A stretch of 64,000 bases of DNA, from positions 930,001 to 994,000 of the forward strand of contig JBQMRX010000001.1 in assembly GCA_052174115.1 (NCBI GenBank), given 5' to 3'. The notes under the pieces were generated by a model that was given only the letters and a program-made list of their open reading frames with translations, had not been told where the DNA came from and did not search any database. A program made the translations under genes and the position numbers. Shown one piece after another: positions 1 through 9,335 of the stretch (position 1 is the stretch's first letter; every line of letters starts with the position of its first letter). The stretch comes from Arsenophonus sp052174115. GTDB taxonomy: Bacteria; Pseudomonadota; Gammaproteobacteria; Enterobacterales; Enterobacteriaceae.

Positions 1-364
1 GGATAACATCGTACCAACTAATTATAATGTTGTTGGTAATATTAATCAATATATTACTAATTTAACTTTTAATTATAAAAAGCGTATAGCAAAAAATCTT
101 GAATTTAAATATCTTAATGAAGATATTATTCGTTATCATGATGCAATTAAGTTAAATAAAAATATTATTTCACTTAATTACATTAAACGTGAACAAGAAA
201 ATAAAAAAAATGATGTAATTAAATTACGTCGTATTAATGAACGCTTTGCTAAACAAGGTAAAATACAATTAAAAACAATTGATAATTTATTTAAAAATTA
301 TGAATTATCAACTCCATATCTTGATGAAACAATAAGAATTGCGATTGATCTTGCAAATTTTTAA
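1..364 (+). CDS. prc: Tail-specific periplasmic protease Prc, C-terminal end (partial)
   Basis: The open frame enters from the left edge (first full codon at base 2) and stops with TAA at 362-364, giving the last 120 residues of a larger protein. The end reads like the C-terminal domain of E. coli Prc (Tsp): a stretch close to VSLNLAQREKENDEDDA, then LNERF-K-GK, and PYLDETIRIAIDLANF, equivalent to the PYLDET-IALDLA end of Prc. The extra acidic/proline tail of the E. coli protein is missing. Prc is a periplasmic serine protease that degrades proteins with apolar C-termini and helps regulate the peptidoglycan hydrolase MepS. The catalytic PDZ/S41 part lies outside the window. htpX follows 139 bases later on the same strand, as in E. 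coli, which supports the identification. Confidence 0.88.
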   Translation, partial: DNIVPTNYNVVGNINQYITNLTFNYKKRIAKNLEFKYLNEDIIRYHDAIKLNKNIISLNYIKREQENKKNDVIKLRRINERFAKQGKIQLKTIDNLFKNYELSTPYLDETIRIAIDLANF

Positions 365-503
365 ATATTTAAAATTAATTAAGTTTAAAACATTTTTTTA
401 AATTTGCATAATAAATAACTTGAAAAGTGATAATAAAACATTAATTATATTATTAATTCAATATTAATCATTATTAATTAATTAATAAAGGAAAAGAATT
501 TTT

Positions 504-1400
504 ATGATGCGAATAGCTTTGTTTTTACTTACAAACTTGGCAGTAATGTTTGTATTTGGTATTATTTTGAGTTTAACTGGTATTCAAAGACAAAGTATTT
601 CTGGATTAATGATTATGGCTTGTCTTTTTGGTTTTTGTGGCTCATTTATTTCATTATTAATTTCAAAATGGATGGCATTGCGTTCTATTGATGGAAAAAT
701 TATTACAAATCCGACAACAAAAATAGAGCATTGGCTTCTAGATGTTATCAAATATCAAGCGAATCAAGTTGGCATTAAAATGCCAGAAGTTGCTATTTAT
801 CATTCACCAGATATTAATGCTTTTACTACAGGAGCTCGTCGTGATTCATCATTGGTTGCTGTTAGTACAGGTTTATTAGAAAATATGAATCTCAATGAGG
901 CTGAAGCAGTCATCGCTCATGAGATTAGTCATATTGCTAATGGTGATATGGTGACAATGACATTGTTACAAGGAATAATAAATACTTTTGTTATTTTTAT
1001 TTCGCGTATGATAGCTCAATTGGTATCTGGATTATTATTAAATAACAATAATAATAATGAAAATGAAAATGAAAATAACCAAGGTAATCCGATGATTTAT
1101 TTTATAATATCAATGGTATTAGAAATTATATTTGGTATTTTAGCTAATGTTATTACCATGTGGTTTTCGCGTTATCGTGAGTTTCGTGCAGATGCCGGTT
1201 CAGCTCATTTAGTTGGTAAAGAAAAAATGATAGCTGCATTAAAACGTTTAAAAACAAGTTATGAACCAAAAGAAACAAATAGTATAATGGCATTTTGTAT
1301 TAACGGACGTTCTAAATATTTTAATGAATTATTTTTATCTCACCCCCCACTTTATAAACGTATTGAAGCTTTACATATGGGAACTTATCTTAATCGATAA
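504..1400 (+). CDS. htpX: Membrane zinc metalloprotease HtpX
   Basis: This is a 298-residue M48-family heat-shock protease of the inner membrane that cleaves misfolded membrane proteins together with FtsH. The start MMRIALFLLTNLAVM matches E. coli HtpX, and an AAGGA-type ribosome site lies just upstream. Two membrane segments lie near residues 4-22 and 34-54. The zinc motif HEISH is at about residues 139-143, and the third ligand glutamate lies in the REFRADAGSA segment. A second hydrophobic pair flanks a loop near residues 180-195 that is almost pure Asn/Glu (see findings); E. coli has a Gly/Asn/Glu loop there. Length is close to the usual 293. No promoter could be assigned with confidence. 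Confidence 0.97.
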   Translation: MMRIALFLLTNLAVMFVFGIILSLTGIQRQSISGLMIMACLFGFCGSFISLLISKWMALRSIDGKIITNPTTKIEHWLLDVIKYQANQVGIKMPEVAIYHSPDINAFTTGARRDSSLVAVSTGLLENMNLNEAEAVIAHEISHIANGDMVTMTLLQGIINTFVIFISRMIAQLVSGLLLNNNNNNENENENNQGNPMIYFIISMVLEIIFGILANVITMWFSRYREFRADAGSAHLVGKEKMIAALKRLKTSYEPKETNSIMAFCINGRSKYFNELFLSHPPLYKRIEALHMGTYLNR

Positions 1401-2899
1401 AATAACAATTAATTTAAATTCATTAAATAAAATTTTATTTATTAATTTTGGTAAATATTTTTATTTTTTTAAAAAAAATTCTATTTATTTAATATCTTTA
1501 ATATTATAATATTTTTATATTAAATAAAATTTTTATATAAATTTCTAATTTGAATATATTATTTATATAATAATAATTATTTAGCTAATTTTAAAAAATA
1601 TTATTTTTATCGTCATTGAAATAAATATTAAATAATAATATAAAAATATTAAGAAGAGTAATAAATTGAATATTAATATTCAATCATAAATATTAATATT
1701 ATATAAAGATATTTATATGGTTTATTACTTTTATCTTAAACTTAAAGTTGGAATAAAAATTTTATCTAAAATAAAAAAATAAAAACTTATTTAATAATAA
1801 AGTCTCTTTTAATTAACTAAATATTATCATATATTATAAAATATTTTAAATATTATCTATCTTGTTATCTTTTTTATTGATATTATATGTTTAATATTAT
1901 TAAATAATTGATAATAATTAATTAGTTATTATTTTTTAAAACATTTCTAATTTTAATTTCAAATAAGATCACTATTAATTATATTATTTAGTATAAAAAT
2001 ACTATAATTAATTGTTTATATTATTTTAATAATATCATAAAAATAAACTATAATATAGAATATTTAAATATAAGTTTTATATTTTAACTAAAGGATAAAA
2101 AATTATTCATCTTTATATTTAATGTATGAAATTATTTTTTAATATTAAGTTGTAGATATTTTAGTAAATTTATTTCTAAGTTAATATTATATATAGTATC
2201 TTCTAATTTAATTACATTAATCACAATAATTAATGTTTATTATATGATAATTAAAAATTCATTAAGTAATATTGATTAAATATAAATTATCTTATTATCA
2301 TGAGAATTAATATTATTAAGTTAATATAAAATTATTATTATTTATTAAATATTCTTATGTAATTATAAAATTATATAAGAATAATTAATTTTATATTAAA
2401 TATTCTTTATTTTTTTAAACTAGAAAAAATCTATAATATCTAGTGTTTTATTATTTAGTTACTAAATTCTCTATAATCAATTTTATGATGGATATATTTA
2501 AAAATTATTTAAATACTAAAAATATGTTAAATAAAAAATTTTTTATTACTATTAGTATTATATAATTATGCTTATTTATAAAATAAAAAAATTATATTAA
2601 TCTTATTAATTTAAATTAATAAGATTAATATTTAACTACAATATTTTATAGCTAATTTTATTATTATATTTTTTGTACTATATATTATAATTTTCATAAA
2701 ATTTTAATTGAAATAATTTTTAATATTGAACTTATAAGCTTTTAATATAATTTTAATTGATATTATTTATATTTAATAAATATTTCTATATATAAGAATA
2801 TAAATATTTATATAATTAAAATATTTTTATTAAAAATTATTATTATAATTTTTAATTTTTATGAATTACTTAAAATATAACAAAACTTTATAAAGTATA
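1401..2899. other. AT-rich desert between htpX and ychF
   Basis: About 1.5 kb, almost entirely A and T, with stops in all frames and no recognisable protein remains. It joins the convergent 3' ends of htpX and ychF. The one structured element I can see is a possible three-branched fold at 1651-1737 (see findings). I see no tRNA or convincing terminator. Confidence 0.6.
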
Positions 2900-3991
2900 C
2901 TAAACATTAAATAAAAAATTTATTACATCACCATCCTCTATAATATAATCTTTACCTTCTGATCGTACTTTTCCAGCCTCTTTAGCATTTTTTTCGCCGT
3001 TATAATAAATAAAATCAGCAAATGAAATTATTTGAGCGCGAATGAAACCTTTTTTAAAGTCTGTATGAATTTTACCAGCCGCTTGTAATGCTGTAGTGCC
3101 AACTTGAATAGTCCAAGCATGAACTTCTTTTATACCAACAGTAAAATAAGTTTGTAAATTTAATAACTTATAACCAGCACAGATCACACGATTTAATCCT
3201 AATTTTTCAATACCAAAATTAACCATAAATTTATTACGCTCATCTACATTTAATTTAGCTATATTTGCTTCAATAATAGCACATACCGGTACGACAATTG
3301 AGCTATCTTTTTTAGCGATAGTGTAGAGTAAATTTAAATAAGAGTTATTATTAACCCAATCTTCATTAACGTTTGCAATATACATGTTTGGTTTAATTGT
3401 TAAAAAATTTAAATGATAAATAATTGCCTTTTCTTCTTTACTTAATACTAAAGTGCGCAACATATTTGAATTTTCAAGATGCAATAAACATTTTGTTAAA
3501 ATATCTAATTTAATTTTTATCTCTTTATTATTATTTTTTACTTCTTTTTGAATACGATAAATAATTCGCTCACAAGTGTCTAAATCGGCTAATTTCAGTT
3601 CAGTATTAATTATATCAATATCTTCAAGTAAATCAAGTTTACCGGAAATATGAATAATATTATTGTCATCAAAACAACGAACAACATGTCCGATCGCTTC
3701 AGCATCAGAGATATTGTTTAAAAACTTATTACCTAAACCTTCACCTCTAGATGCACCTTTTACTAGTCCAGCGATATCTATAAATTCCATTTTAGCTGCT
3801 AATATTCGCTGTGATTTAACAATATGTGCTAATTGATTAAGACGATGATCTGGTATTGGTACTACACCAATATTAGGTTTAATAGTACAAAAAGGAAAGT
3901 TCCCTGTTTCAATACAACCTTTTGTAAGTGCATTAAAAAGTGTTGATTTTCCTACATTAGGTAAACCAATAATAGCGCATTTAAATCCCAT
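2900..3991 (-). CDS. ychF: Redox-regulated ATPase/GTPase YchF (Obg family)
   Basis: This is a 363-residue cytoplasmic P-loop protein of the TRAFAC/Obg family that binds ribosomes and hydrolyses ATP; it affects the oxidative stress response. G1 is GLPNVGKST at residues 9-17, the switch/G3 segment is DIAGLVKGASRGEGLGNKFL, and the C-terminal TGS domain begins around residue 280 and ends VINFLFNV. Length equals the E. coli protein (363). The ATG is preceded by TAAGGTAAA, a fair ribosome site. pth lies 102 bases upstream on the same strand; E. coli has the same pth-ychF order. Confidence 0.97.
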   Translation of the reverse strand: MGFKCAIIGLPNVGKSTLFNALTKGCIETGNFPFCTIKPNIGVVPIPDHRLNQLAHIVKSQRILAAKMEFIDIAGLVKGASRGEGLGNKFLNNISDAEAIGHVVRCFDDNNIIHISGKLDLLEDIDIINTELKLADLDTCERIIYRIQKEVKNNNKEIKIKLDILTKCLLHLENSNMLRTLVLSKEEKAIIYHLNFLTIKPNMYIANVNEDWVNNNSYLNLLYTIAKKDSSIVVPVCAIIEANIAKLNVDERNKFMVNFGIEKLGLNRVICAGYKLLNLQTYFTVGIKEVHAWTIQVGTTALQAAGKIHTDFKKGFIRAQIISFADFIYYNGEKNAKEAGKVRSEGKDYIIEDGDVINFLFNV

Positions 3992-4093
3992 GAATATATT
4001 TACCTTAGTTTTTATTTATTTAATAACATATTGTTAATTAATAAATATGAATAAAATTATGAATAATTATTTAAAAGATATGATAAAATAATA

Positions 4094-4684
4094 TTAATGC
4101 GATGATTTAAAAGTATGTAATTGATTAATTGCTTTATTTATCCCCTCTTCAAATAAAATTAATGTGCAGCGTATTGCTTCAAGCATGATATTATTTATTA
4201 ATTTTTGTTCATTAAAAGTAGGATTACTTAATACAAAATCAACAACTTTATTTTTATCACCTGGATGACCAATACCAATACGTAAACGGTAAAAATTAGA
4301 GTTATTTCCTAGCTTATTTTGAATATCTTTAAGACCATTATGTCCATTATTACTTCCACCAAATTTTATTTTTGCTACTCCTGGAATTAAATTTAATTCA
4401 TCATGAACAACAAGAATTTCAGTTGGGTTTATGCAATAAAAATTAGATAACGCTAACACTGATTTTCCACTAAAATTAATATATGTTGTTGGTATTAATA
4501 AATGCACATCATTATTTGCTAATTTAATCTTAACAGTATTGCCGAAAAATTTATTTTCTTTTTTTAGTAATTTATTATGCTGTTTAGCTAATAATTTAAT
4601 ATACAAGGCACCTATATTATGTCTACTTAGTATATAAGTAAAACCTGGATTAGCTAGTCCAACAATTAATTTTATTTTATTCAT
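4094..4684 (-). CDS. pth: Peptidyl-tRNA hydrolase
   Basis: This enzyme frees tRNA from peptidyl-tRNA that drops off ribosomes and is essential in most bacteria. The 196 residues (194 in E. coli) contain the N-terminal LIVGLANPG, the catalytic histidine in SRHNIG (about residue 22), the VVHDELNL segment, GGSNNGHNGLKD and LRIGIGHPG. All the family's hallmark positions are present. It lies upstream of ychF on the same strand. A perfect 16-bp AT hairpin sits just before its start (4705-4740). Confidence 0.97.
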   Translation of the reverse strand: MNKIKLIVGLANPGFTYILSRHNIGALYIKLLAKQHNKLLKKENKFFGNTVKIKLANNDVHLLIPTTYINFSGKSVLALSNFYCINPTEILVVHDELNLIPGVAKIKFGGSNNGHNGLKDIQNKLGNNSNFYRLRIGIGHPGDKNKVVDFVLSNPTFNEQKLINNIMLEAIRCTLILFEEGINKAINQLHTFKSSH

Positions 4685-4704
4685 GATATTTTATTATTCA
4701 ATGA

Positions 4705-4740
4705 TTTTTATTAAAAATAATACTTTATTTTTAATAAAAA
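4705..4740. repeat. Perfect 16-bp-arm AT hairpin upstream of pth
   Basis: Arms 4705-4720 and 4725-4740 are exact reverse complements with a TACT spacer. Both arms are pure A/T. It begins 21 bases upstream of the pth start, so it is either in the pth leader/promoter or is a remnant terminator of a lost neighbour. Confidence 0.5.
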
Positions 4741-5383
4741 TAAAATATAAAAAGTTACAATTAATGTATAAGTTAATTAAATTAATTTTAATAAATTTAA
4801 TATTTAAAAAAACAATTATAAAATTAGAAATAAAAACTTATTTTAATTAAACATATTTAAATCTTTAATTGAAATTATTGATACAATATAGTGATATAAA
4901 AATATTTATATCATTTAATATATAAATATAGTAATGAGTATTTTGGTACTATAATATAAAAAATTCTTTACTAAATAATTATTTAATGATAACTATAGTA
5001 GAAATTATTGTTATTAATATTAATTATAATATTTATAATTATATTTTAAGCTAAATTTATTTAAATATTTAATAGAAATATCACTGGTTACTATTTGTTA
5101 GTATTTTTATTTTCTTACTAGTTATTAAGATAGAACTTTTTTATAAATATACTGTTGATTAAAAAATTTTTAATAAGTATATTCCTTATAAAATAAATAA
5201 TGTTTTTATTTTTTAATAAAATATAAAATATAAAATTTAATTAAATCTAATTTAATTTATTGTTAAACTTATGTTATTTTACATTAAAATAAATAATATA
5301 TAGTAAAAATGTTATTAGTTTTTAATTAAACAAAATTAATAAATTAAATAAATAAAAATTCAATTAAATATAATTTATTTAAT
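4741..5383. other. AT-rich desert between pth and prs
   Basis: E. coli has ychH and dauA between pth and prs. Here only about 0.7 kb of AT sequence is left between the two genes. I see no readable remains of either protein, nor any RNA gene. Confidence 0.5.
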
Positions 5384-6331
5384 TTAATGTTCAAACATCG
5401 CCGATATTGATTCTTCGTTGCTAATTCTACGAATAGCTTCAGCTAACATACCTGATAATGTTAAAGAACGAACTTTATTAAGTTGTTTAATTTCAACTGA
5501 TAAAGGAATAGTATCACAAACAATCACTTCATTAATTAATGAACTTTTAATATTGTCGACAGCATTACCGGAAAATATCGGATGAGTAGCATAAGCAAAT
5601 ACGCTTTTAGCGCCTCTCTCTTTAAGTGCTTCAGCAGCCTTACAGAAAGTGCTTCCAGTATCAATCATATCATCAATCATTATGCAATCTCGATTAATAA
5701 CATCTCCAATAATATGCATAACTTGAGAAATATTTGTTTGTGGTCGTCGCTTATCAATAATGGCCATATCAGTATCATTTAATAATTTAGCAATCGCACG
5801 AGCGCGTACTACCCCACCTATATCAGGTGAAACTATAATTGGATTAGCTAAATTTTGCTCTAACATATCTTCTAATAAGATCAGGCTACCAAAAACATTA
5901 TCTACAGGAACATCAAAGAATCCTTGTATTTGTTCAGCATGCAGATCGACAGTTAAAACGCGATCAACACCAACACTAGAAAGAAAATCTGCTACTACTT
6001 TAGCAGTAATAGGTACACGAGCTGAACGTACGCGACGATCTTGACGTGCATAACCAAAATATGGAATAACAGCTGTTATTCGCCCGGCGGATGCTCTGCG
6101 TAATGCATCAATCATGACAGCAAGCTCTATTAAATTATCATTTGTTGGAGCACATGTTGATTGTATAATAAAGATATCACCACCACGAACATTTTCATTA
6201 ATTTGTACACTAACCTCACCATCACTAAAACGACCAACTGCAGCATTACCAAGATTTATATACAGACGATTGGCAATACGTTGAGCAAGTTCTGGTGTTG
6301 CATTACCAGCAAAAAGCTTCATATCAGGCAC
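5384..6331 (-). CDS. prs: Ribose-phosphate pyrophosphokinase
   Basis: It converts ribose 5-phosphate and ATP to PRPP, the precursor of purines, pyrimidines, NAD, histidine and tryptophan. At 315 residues it has the same length as E. coli Prs and is nearly collinear with it: FGYARQDRR, VLTVDLHAEQIQGFF, the PRPP-binding loop MIDDMIDTGSTF, and the end RISNEESISAMFEH. It starts at GTG (6329-6331); the next ATG is three codons in, and the GTG-CCT-GAT-ATG arrangement with an upstream GAGG is the same as in E. coli prs, so the GTG start is preferred. ispE lies 66 bases upstream on the same strand; lolB-ispE-prs is the E. coli order. Confidence 0.98.
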   Translation of the reverse strand: MPDMKLFAGNATPELAQRIANRLYINLGNAAVGRFSDGEVSVQINENVRGGDIFIIQSTCAPTNDNLIELAVMIDALRRASAGRITAVIPYFGYARQDRRVRSARVPITAKVVADFLSSVGVDRVLTVDLHAEQIQGFFDVPVDNVFGSLILLEDMLEQNLANPIIVSPDIGGVVRARAIAKLLNDTDMAIIDKRRPQTNISQVMHIIGDVINRDCIMIDDMIDTGSTFCKAAEALKERGAKSVFAYATHPIFSGNAVDNIKSSLINEVIVCDTIPLSVEIKQLNKVRSLTLSGMLAEAIRRISNEESISAMFEH

Positions 6332-6397
6332 GTAAAAACCTCATGTTTGCATATCTATAAATATATTATTAACCAAAATATTATTTTAATAATTGGT

Positions 6398-7264
6398 TTA
6401 ATATTTTGAAATCCCAGATCGAAATTTATGCAAAGGAGACTGATTAACGCCAAGCGCAACGAAACCCTGCACCCACTCTGGGGCTTTATTTAACACCTTA
6501 CGGGCATCTTTTTCAGTTTCAAATTCAGCAAAAACACAAGCACCTGTGCCTGTAAGATGTGATAATTTATATTCTAATAGCCATAAAATAAGACGCTCAA
6601 CTTGAGGAAAACGTTTTCTTACAATTGATTCACAATCATTTTCGTATGGCCTTTTTAATAATGTAACTAACGAGCGCTTTGCTGAATTTCGTTTTAATTC
6701 AGGATCAGAAAAAATTTGTTTAGTAGCAATATTTATTTTAGGATAAACTACTAAATACCATTTTTCTGCTAGATTTATTGATAAAAGTTGATCACCTATA
6801 CCTTCTGCAAACGCAGCATGACCTTTTATAAATACTGGAATATCTGCACCAAGCTGACAAGCAAGTTTAGCTAGTGTATCATCGTCAATGTTAGTTTTCC
6901 AATGATGATTTAATGCAATTAATGTGGTCGCTGCATTAGAAGAACCAGAACCTAAACCGCCACCAATAGGTAATTTTTTATTAACATAAATATCTGCACC
7001 TTGATAATCACCATTATAGTTCATTTTAATGCAATAATATTGCAATAAACGTGCTGCTCTAATAATAAGATTACTTTCTATTGGCAGATTAATAAATTGA
7101 GTAAGTAATTGAATTTGATTATCTTTACGTGATTTTATTATAATTTCATCACCATAATTAAGAAATTGAAATAGAGTTTGAAGCTGATGATAACCATTAC
7201 TTAAACGACCAAGAATATAAAGAAATAAGTTAATTTTTGCTGGTGAAGGCCATGTTAATATCAT
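6398..7264 (-). CDS. ispE: 4-diphosphocytidyl-2-C-methyl-D-erythritol kinase
   Basis: This GHMP-family kinase phosphorylates CDP-methylerythritol in the non-mevalonate (MEP) isoprenoid pathway. The 288 residues show N-terminal WPSPAKINLFLYI, the ATP-binding glycine loop LPIGGGLGSGSSNAA (about residues 92-106) and the C-terminal LTGTGACVFAEF. Length is normal (283 in E. coli). It overlaps the end of lolB by an ATGA, implying translational coupling. Its retention implies that the cell still makes undecaprenyl or quinone isoprenoids itself, at least at this step. Confidence 0.97.
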   Translation of the reverse strand: MILTWPSPAKINLFLYILGRLSNGYHQLQTLFQFLNYGDEIIIKSRKDNQIQLLTQFINLPIESNLIIRAARLLQYYCIKMNYNGDYQGADIYVNKKLPIGGGLGSGSSNAATTLIALNHHWKTNIDDDTLAKLACQLGADIPVFIKGHAAFAEGIGDQLLSINLAEKWYLVVYPKINIATKQIFSDPELKRNSAKRSLVTLLKRPYENDCESIVRKRFPQVERLILWLLEYKLSHLTGTGACVFAEFETEKDARKVLNKAPEWVQGFVALGVNQSPLHKFRSGISKY

Positions 7265-7902
7265 TTTTTTAGAATCCAGCTATCCATTTTTAATATAATT
7301 CGTTGTTTGCCTTGAGTTAATTCAATATAACTAGGTAATTTAGGTTTACTGGATTGATAATAAGAAAAATAATTTAAATGCCAATTTTTTCCATTTTTTT
7401 TATATTCGATTGTTTTTAATAACCCATTTTTATCTAATGTAAATGATGCACCATTGACTGGTAAGCCAATTAACCAATATGATAGGTTTTCAATTGGAAT
7501 TTTCATACCAGTTAATTGATAAATTAATTGTGTTGGATGGTTATTGAAATATTTTTTACCTTCTCTATCCACTATCTTAATATTATGTGGTGTTATATTA
7601 AGTTTTAATTCTGTTGTTCCTAATGGATTTGTAAATAATAGACAATAATTAGAAACGGTATATTGTTGTAAAAAAAACTTACTATAGATTTTATTATTTA
7701 TGCCAAAATAGATAAAAGAACCCCTGGTTTCAAATTTTTTTAACTTCATTAATTGTTGTTGATGATTTATCCATAACTGATTAATCATTAAATTATTTTT
7801 TTTAGTTATTAATTGTTGATTAAATTTACATGCGGATAAAAAAATAATAAATAACAGAATAAATTTTAAATAATAGTGATGTAAATTAAAAAAATGATTC
7901 AT
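7261..7902 (-). CDS. lolB: Outer-membrane lipoprotein receptor LolB
   Basis: LolB accepts lipoproteins from LolA and inserts them into the outer membrane. The protein has an N-terminal hydrophobic signal followed by a lipobox (LSAC), then the family segments FETRGSFIYFG, LLFTNPLGTTELKLN, KYF--HP--IYQLTGM-IPIENL--W--GLP and the end LKMDSWILKK. An ATG four codons earlier (7914) is possible, but the start at 7902 has a GAGA ribosome site in front of it and was chosen. Length is about 213 residues (207 in E. coli). In E. coli hemA is divergent from lolB; here only a ruin of hemA is left on the other side. Confidence 0.93.
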   Translation of the reverse strand: MNHFFNLHHYYLKFILLFIIFLSACKFNQQLITKKNNLMINQLWINHQQQLMKLKKFETRGSFIYFGINNKIYSKFFLQQYTVSNYCLLFTNPLGTTELKLNITPHNIKIVDREGKKYFNNHPTQLIYQLTGMKIPIENLSYWLIGLPVNGASFTLDKNGLLKTIEYKKNGKNWHLNYFSYYQSSKPKLPSYIELTQGKQRIILKMDSWILKK

Positions 7903-8161
7903 TATGAATCTCATTAAATGTTTGTTATTTAATCGATTAGTATTAATTTTTCTATCAATTAAAATATTATTAATATAAATATAATTAAATTATAAAAAAT
8001 TCTAATTTATTTATTTTAGTTGAATGTCTTTAATTAATTAGTTAAATAAAATTAAATATAATTTAAAAATTTCTTTATTAAAATTATTAACTTTATTTTC
8101 TGTATTTAATAAATGTTAACAAATAATTTAATTATTCAATTTAATAAATATAAGATTATTT

Positions 8162-9265
8162 TTACTGAGTATAAACTATAAAATCGTATTTATAATATTA
8201 CATTAAGAGTTAATTTTCTATCTAAAAATTAAATGTGTACTAAATAATTTACTTTATTAATTATTTATTTAGATTAGTGTTGTGTTTTTTATACCTAATT
8301 ACATTAAACTTTATCTATAATTGAATCAGGAAAATATTTAAAAAAATAATTAATTGATTGGTTATACAGTTAATATTTTTTTAAATTTAAATAAAATTAG
8401 AATAAATCATTATTATTATAATGATGATAATGTTACTAGTAATTTAATATATGTCACTATTATATTAGATTTAGTAGTTTTATGTAAATCGAAAGTTTTA
8501 TGTTAAGTTAAGAAAAAATTTTTTAATTTCAATAATATAAAAAATTACCTAGTAAGCTTAATAATTTATTTTAATATTCATTTTTAGTTGCTGAGTGTAT
8601 TTGTATATAAATAAAAATCAGATCTAATGTAATTTCAGTTGCTTTTTTATACGTCAACATCGTGTTAATTATTTAATTATTTGTTAATTGAACTTTTGAA
8701 TATGCTTCATATTTTTATTAATAAAATAATATGGAAAATAATTATTACTTTATTTAAAGTTAATGTTTCTTTAATGAAAGCAGATATTTTATTAGTTTTA
8801 TTTTTTCTCTTTTGTTGATTATTAATAAAGGAATAATTGAGTAAATAATAAAAATAAGACGCAATAAATCTATATTACTCCATAGATACTGTTATTTTAT
8901 AAAGTATTAAATAAAATATTGAAAAGTTAAATAATATTAATAATTTATACACTTATTATGTTACATAATATAAAATATCTAAAAATAACGATAATTTAAA
9001 TAAAGTTTATTGTTGAATAAAAGTACTTATTTTATGAATTAGTTGTATTCTTATTTGTCAGTGAATACAATTCATAATTATCATTTGTAAGCATAAAAAT
9101 TAAATTTAAATAGTAAAAATATATTTGTTTCGTTATAAAATGGTATAGATAATGAGAAAATAAATAATAAATTAATTTATTATTTAATAATTCGTTTAAT
9201 TCATTTATCAACTAAATCGTTTTAATAAACAGTGATAGTAATAGATGATAATTTTTATCGTTTTA
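8162..9265 (+). pseudogene. hemA: Decayed glutamyl-tRNA reductase gene (hemA)
   Basis: The 1.4-kb gap between lolB and prfA is where hemA (about 1.25 kb) lies in E. coli, divergent from lolB and just before prfA. No frame is open, but in-order remnants remain: 8162-8185 reads LLSINYKI (HemA ALGINHKT), 8279-8317 reads VVFFIPNYIKLYL (HemA VVLSTCNRTELYL), about 8610-8650 reads NVISVAFLY (HemA SAVSVAFAA), 8780 onward reads ADILL (HemA ADIII), and 9193-9228 reads RLIHLSTKSF followed by two stops (HemA RLIHAPTKSLQQ). The catalytic cysteine codon of STCNRTE is gone. Boundaries are approximate. The loss means this locus no longer starts C5-pathway haem synthesis. Confidence 0.8.
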
Positions 9266-9335
9266 ATATTTAAAAAAATAGTTTAATAGCTGAAAGTAAA
9301 ATTAAATTATCTTTTAAAAAGGCATAATATAACAA

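Noticed and set aside
1324..1509. A 61-codon frame overlapping the 3' end of htpX.
   Set aside because: It is a frame shadow of htpX running into AT desert (Ile/Phe/Lys/Asn only).
5582..6044. Plus-strand open frames of 66 and 94 codons.
   Set aside because: They lie antisense to prs and have no protein-like composition of their own; prs is intact and highly conserved.
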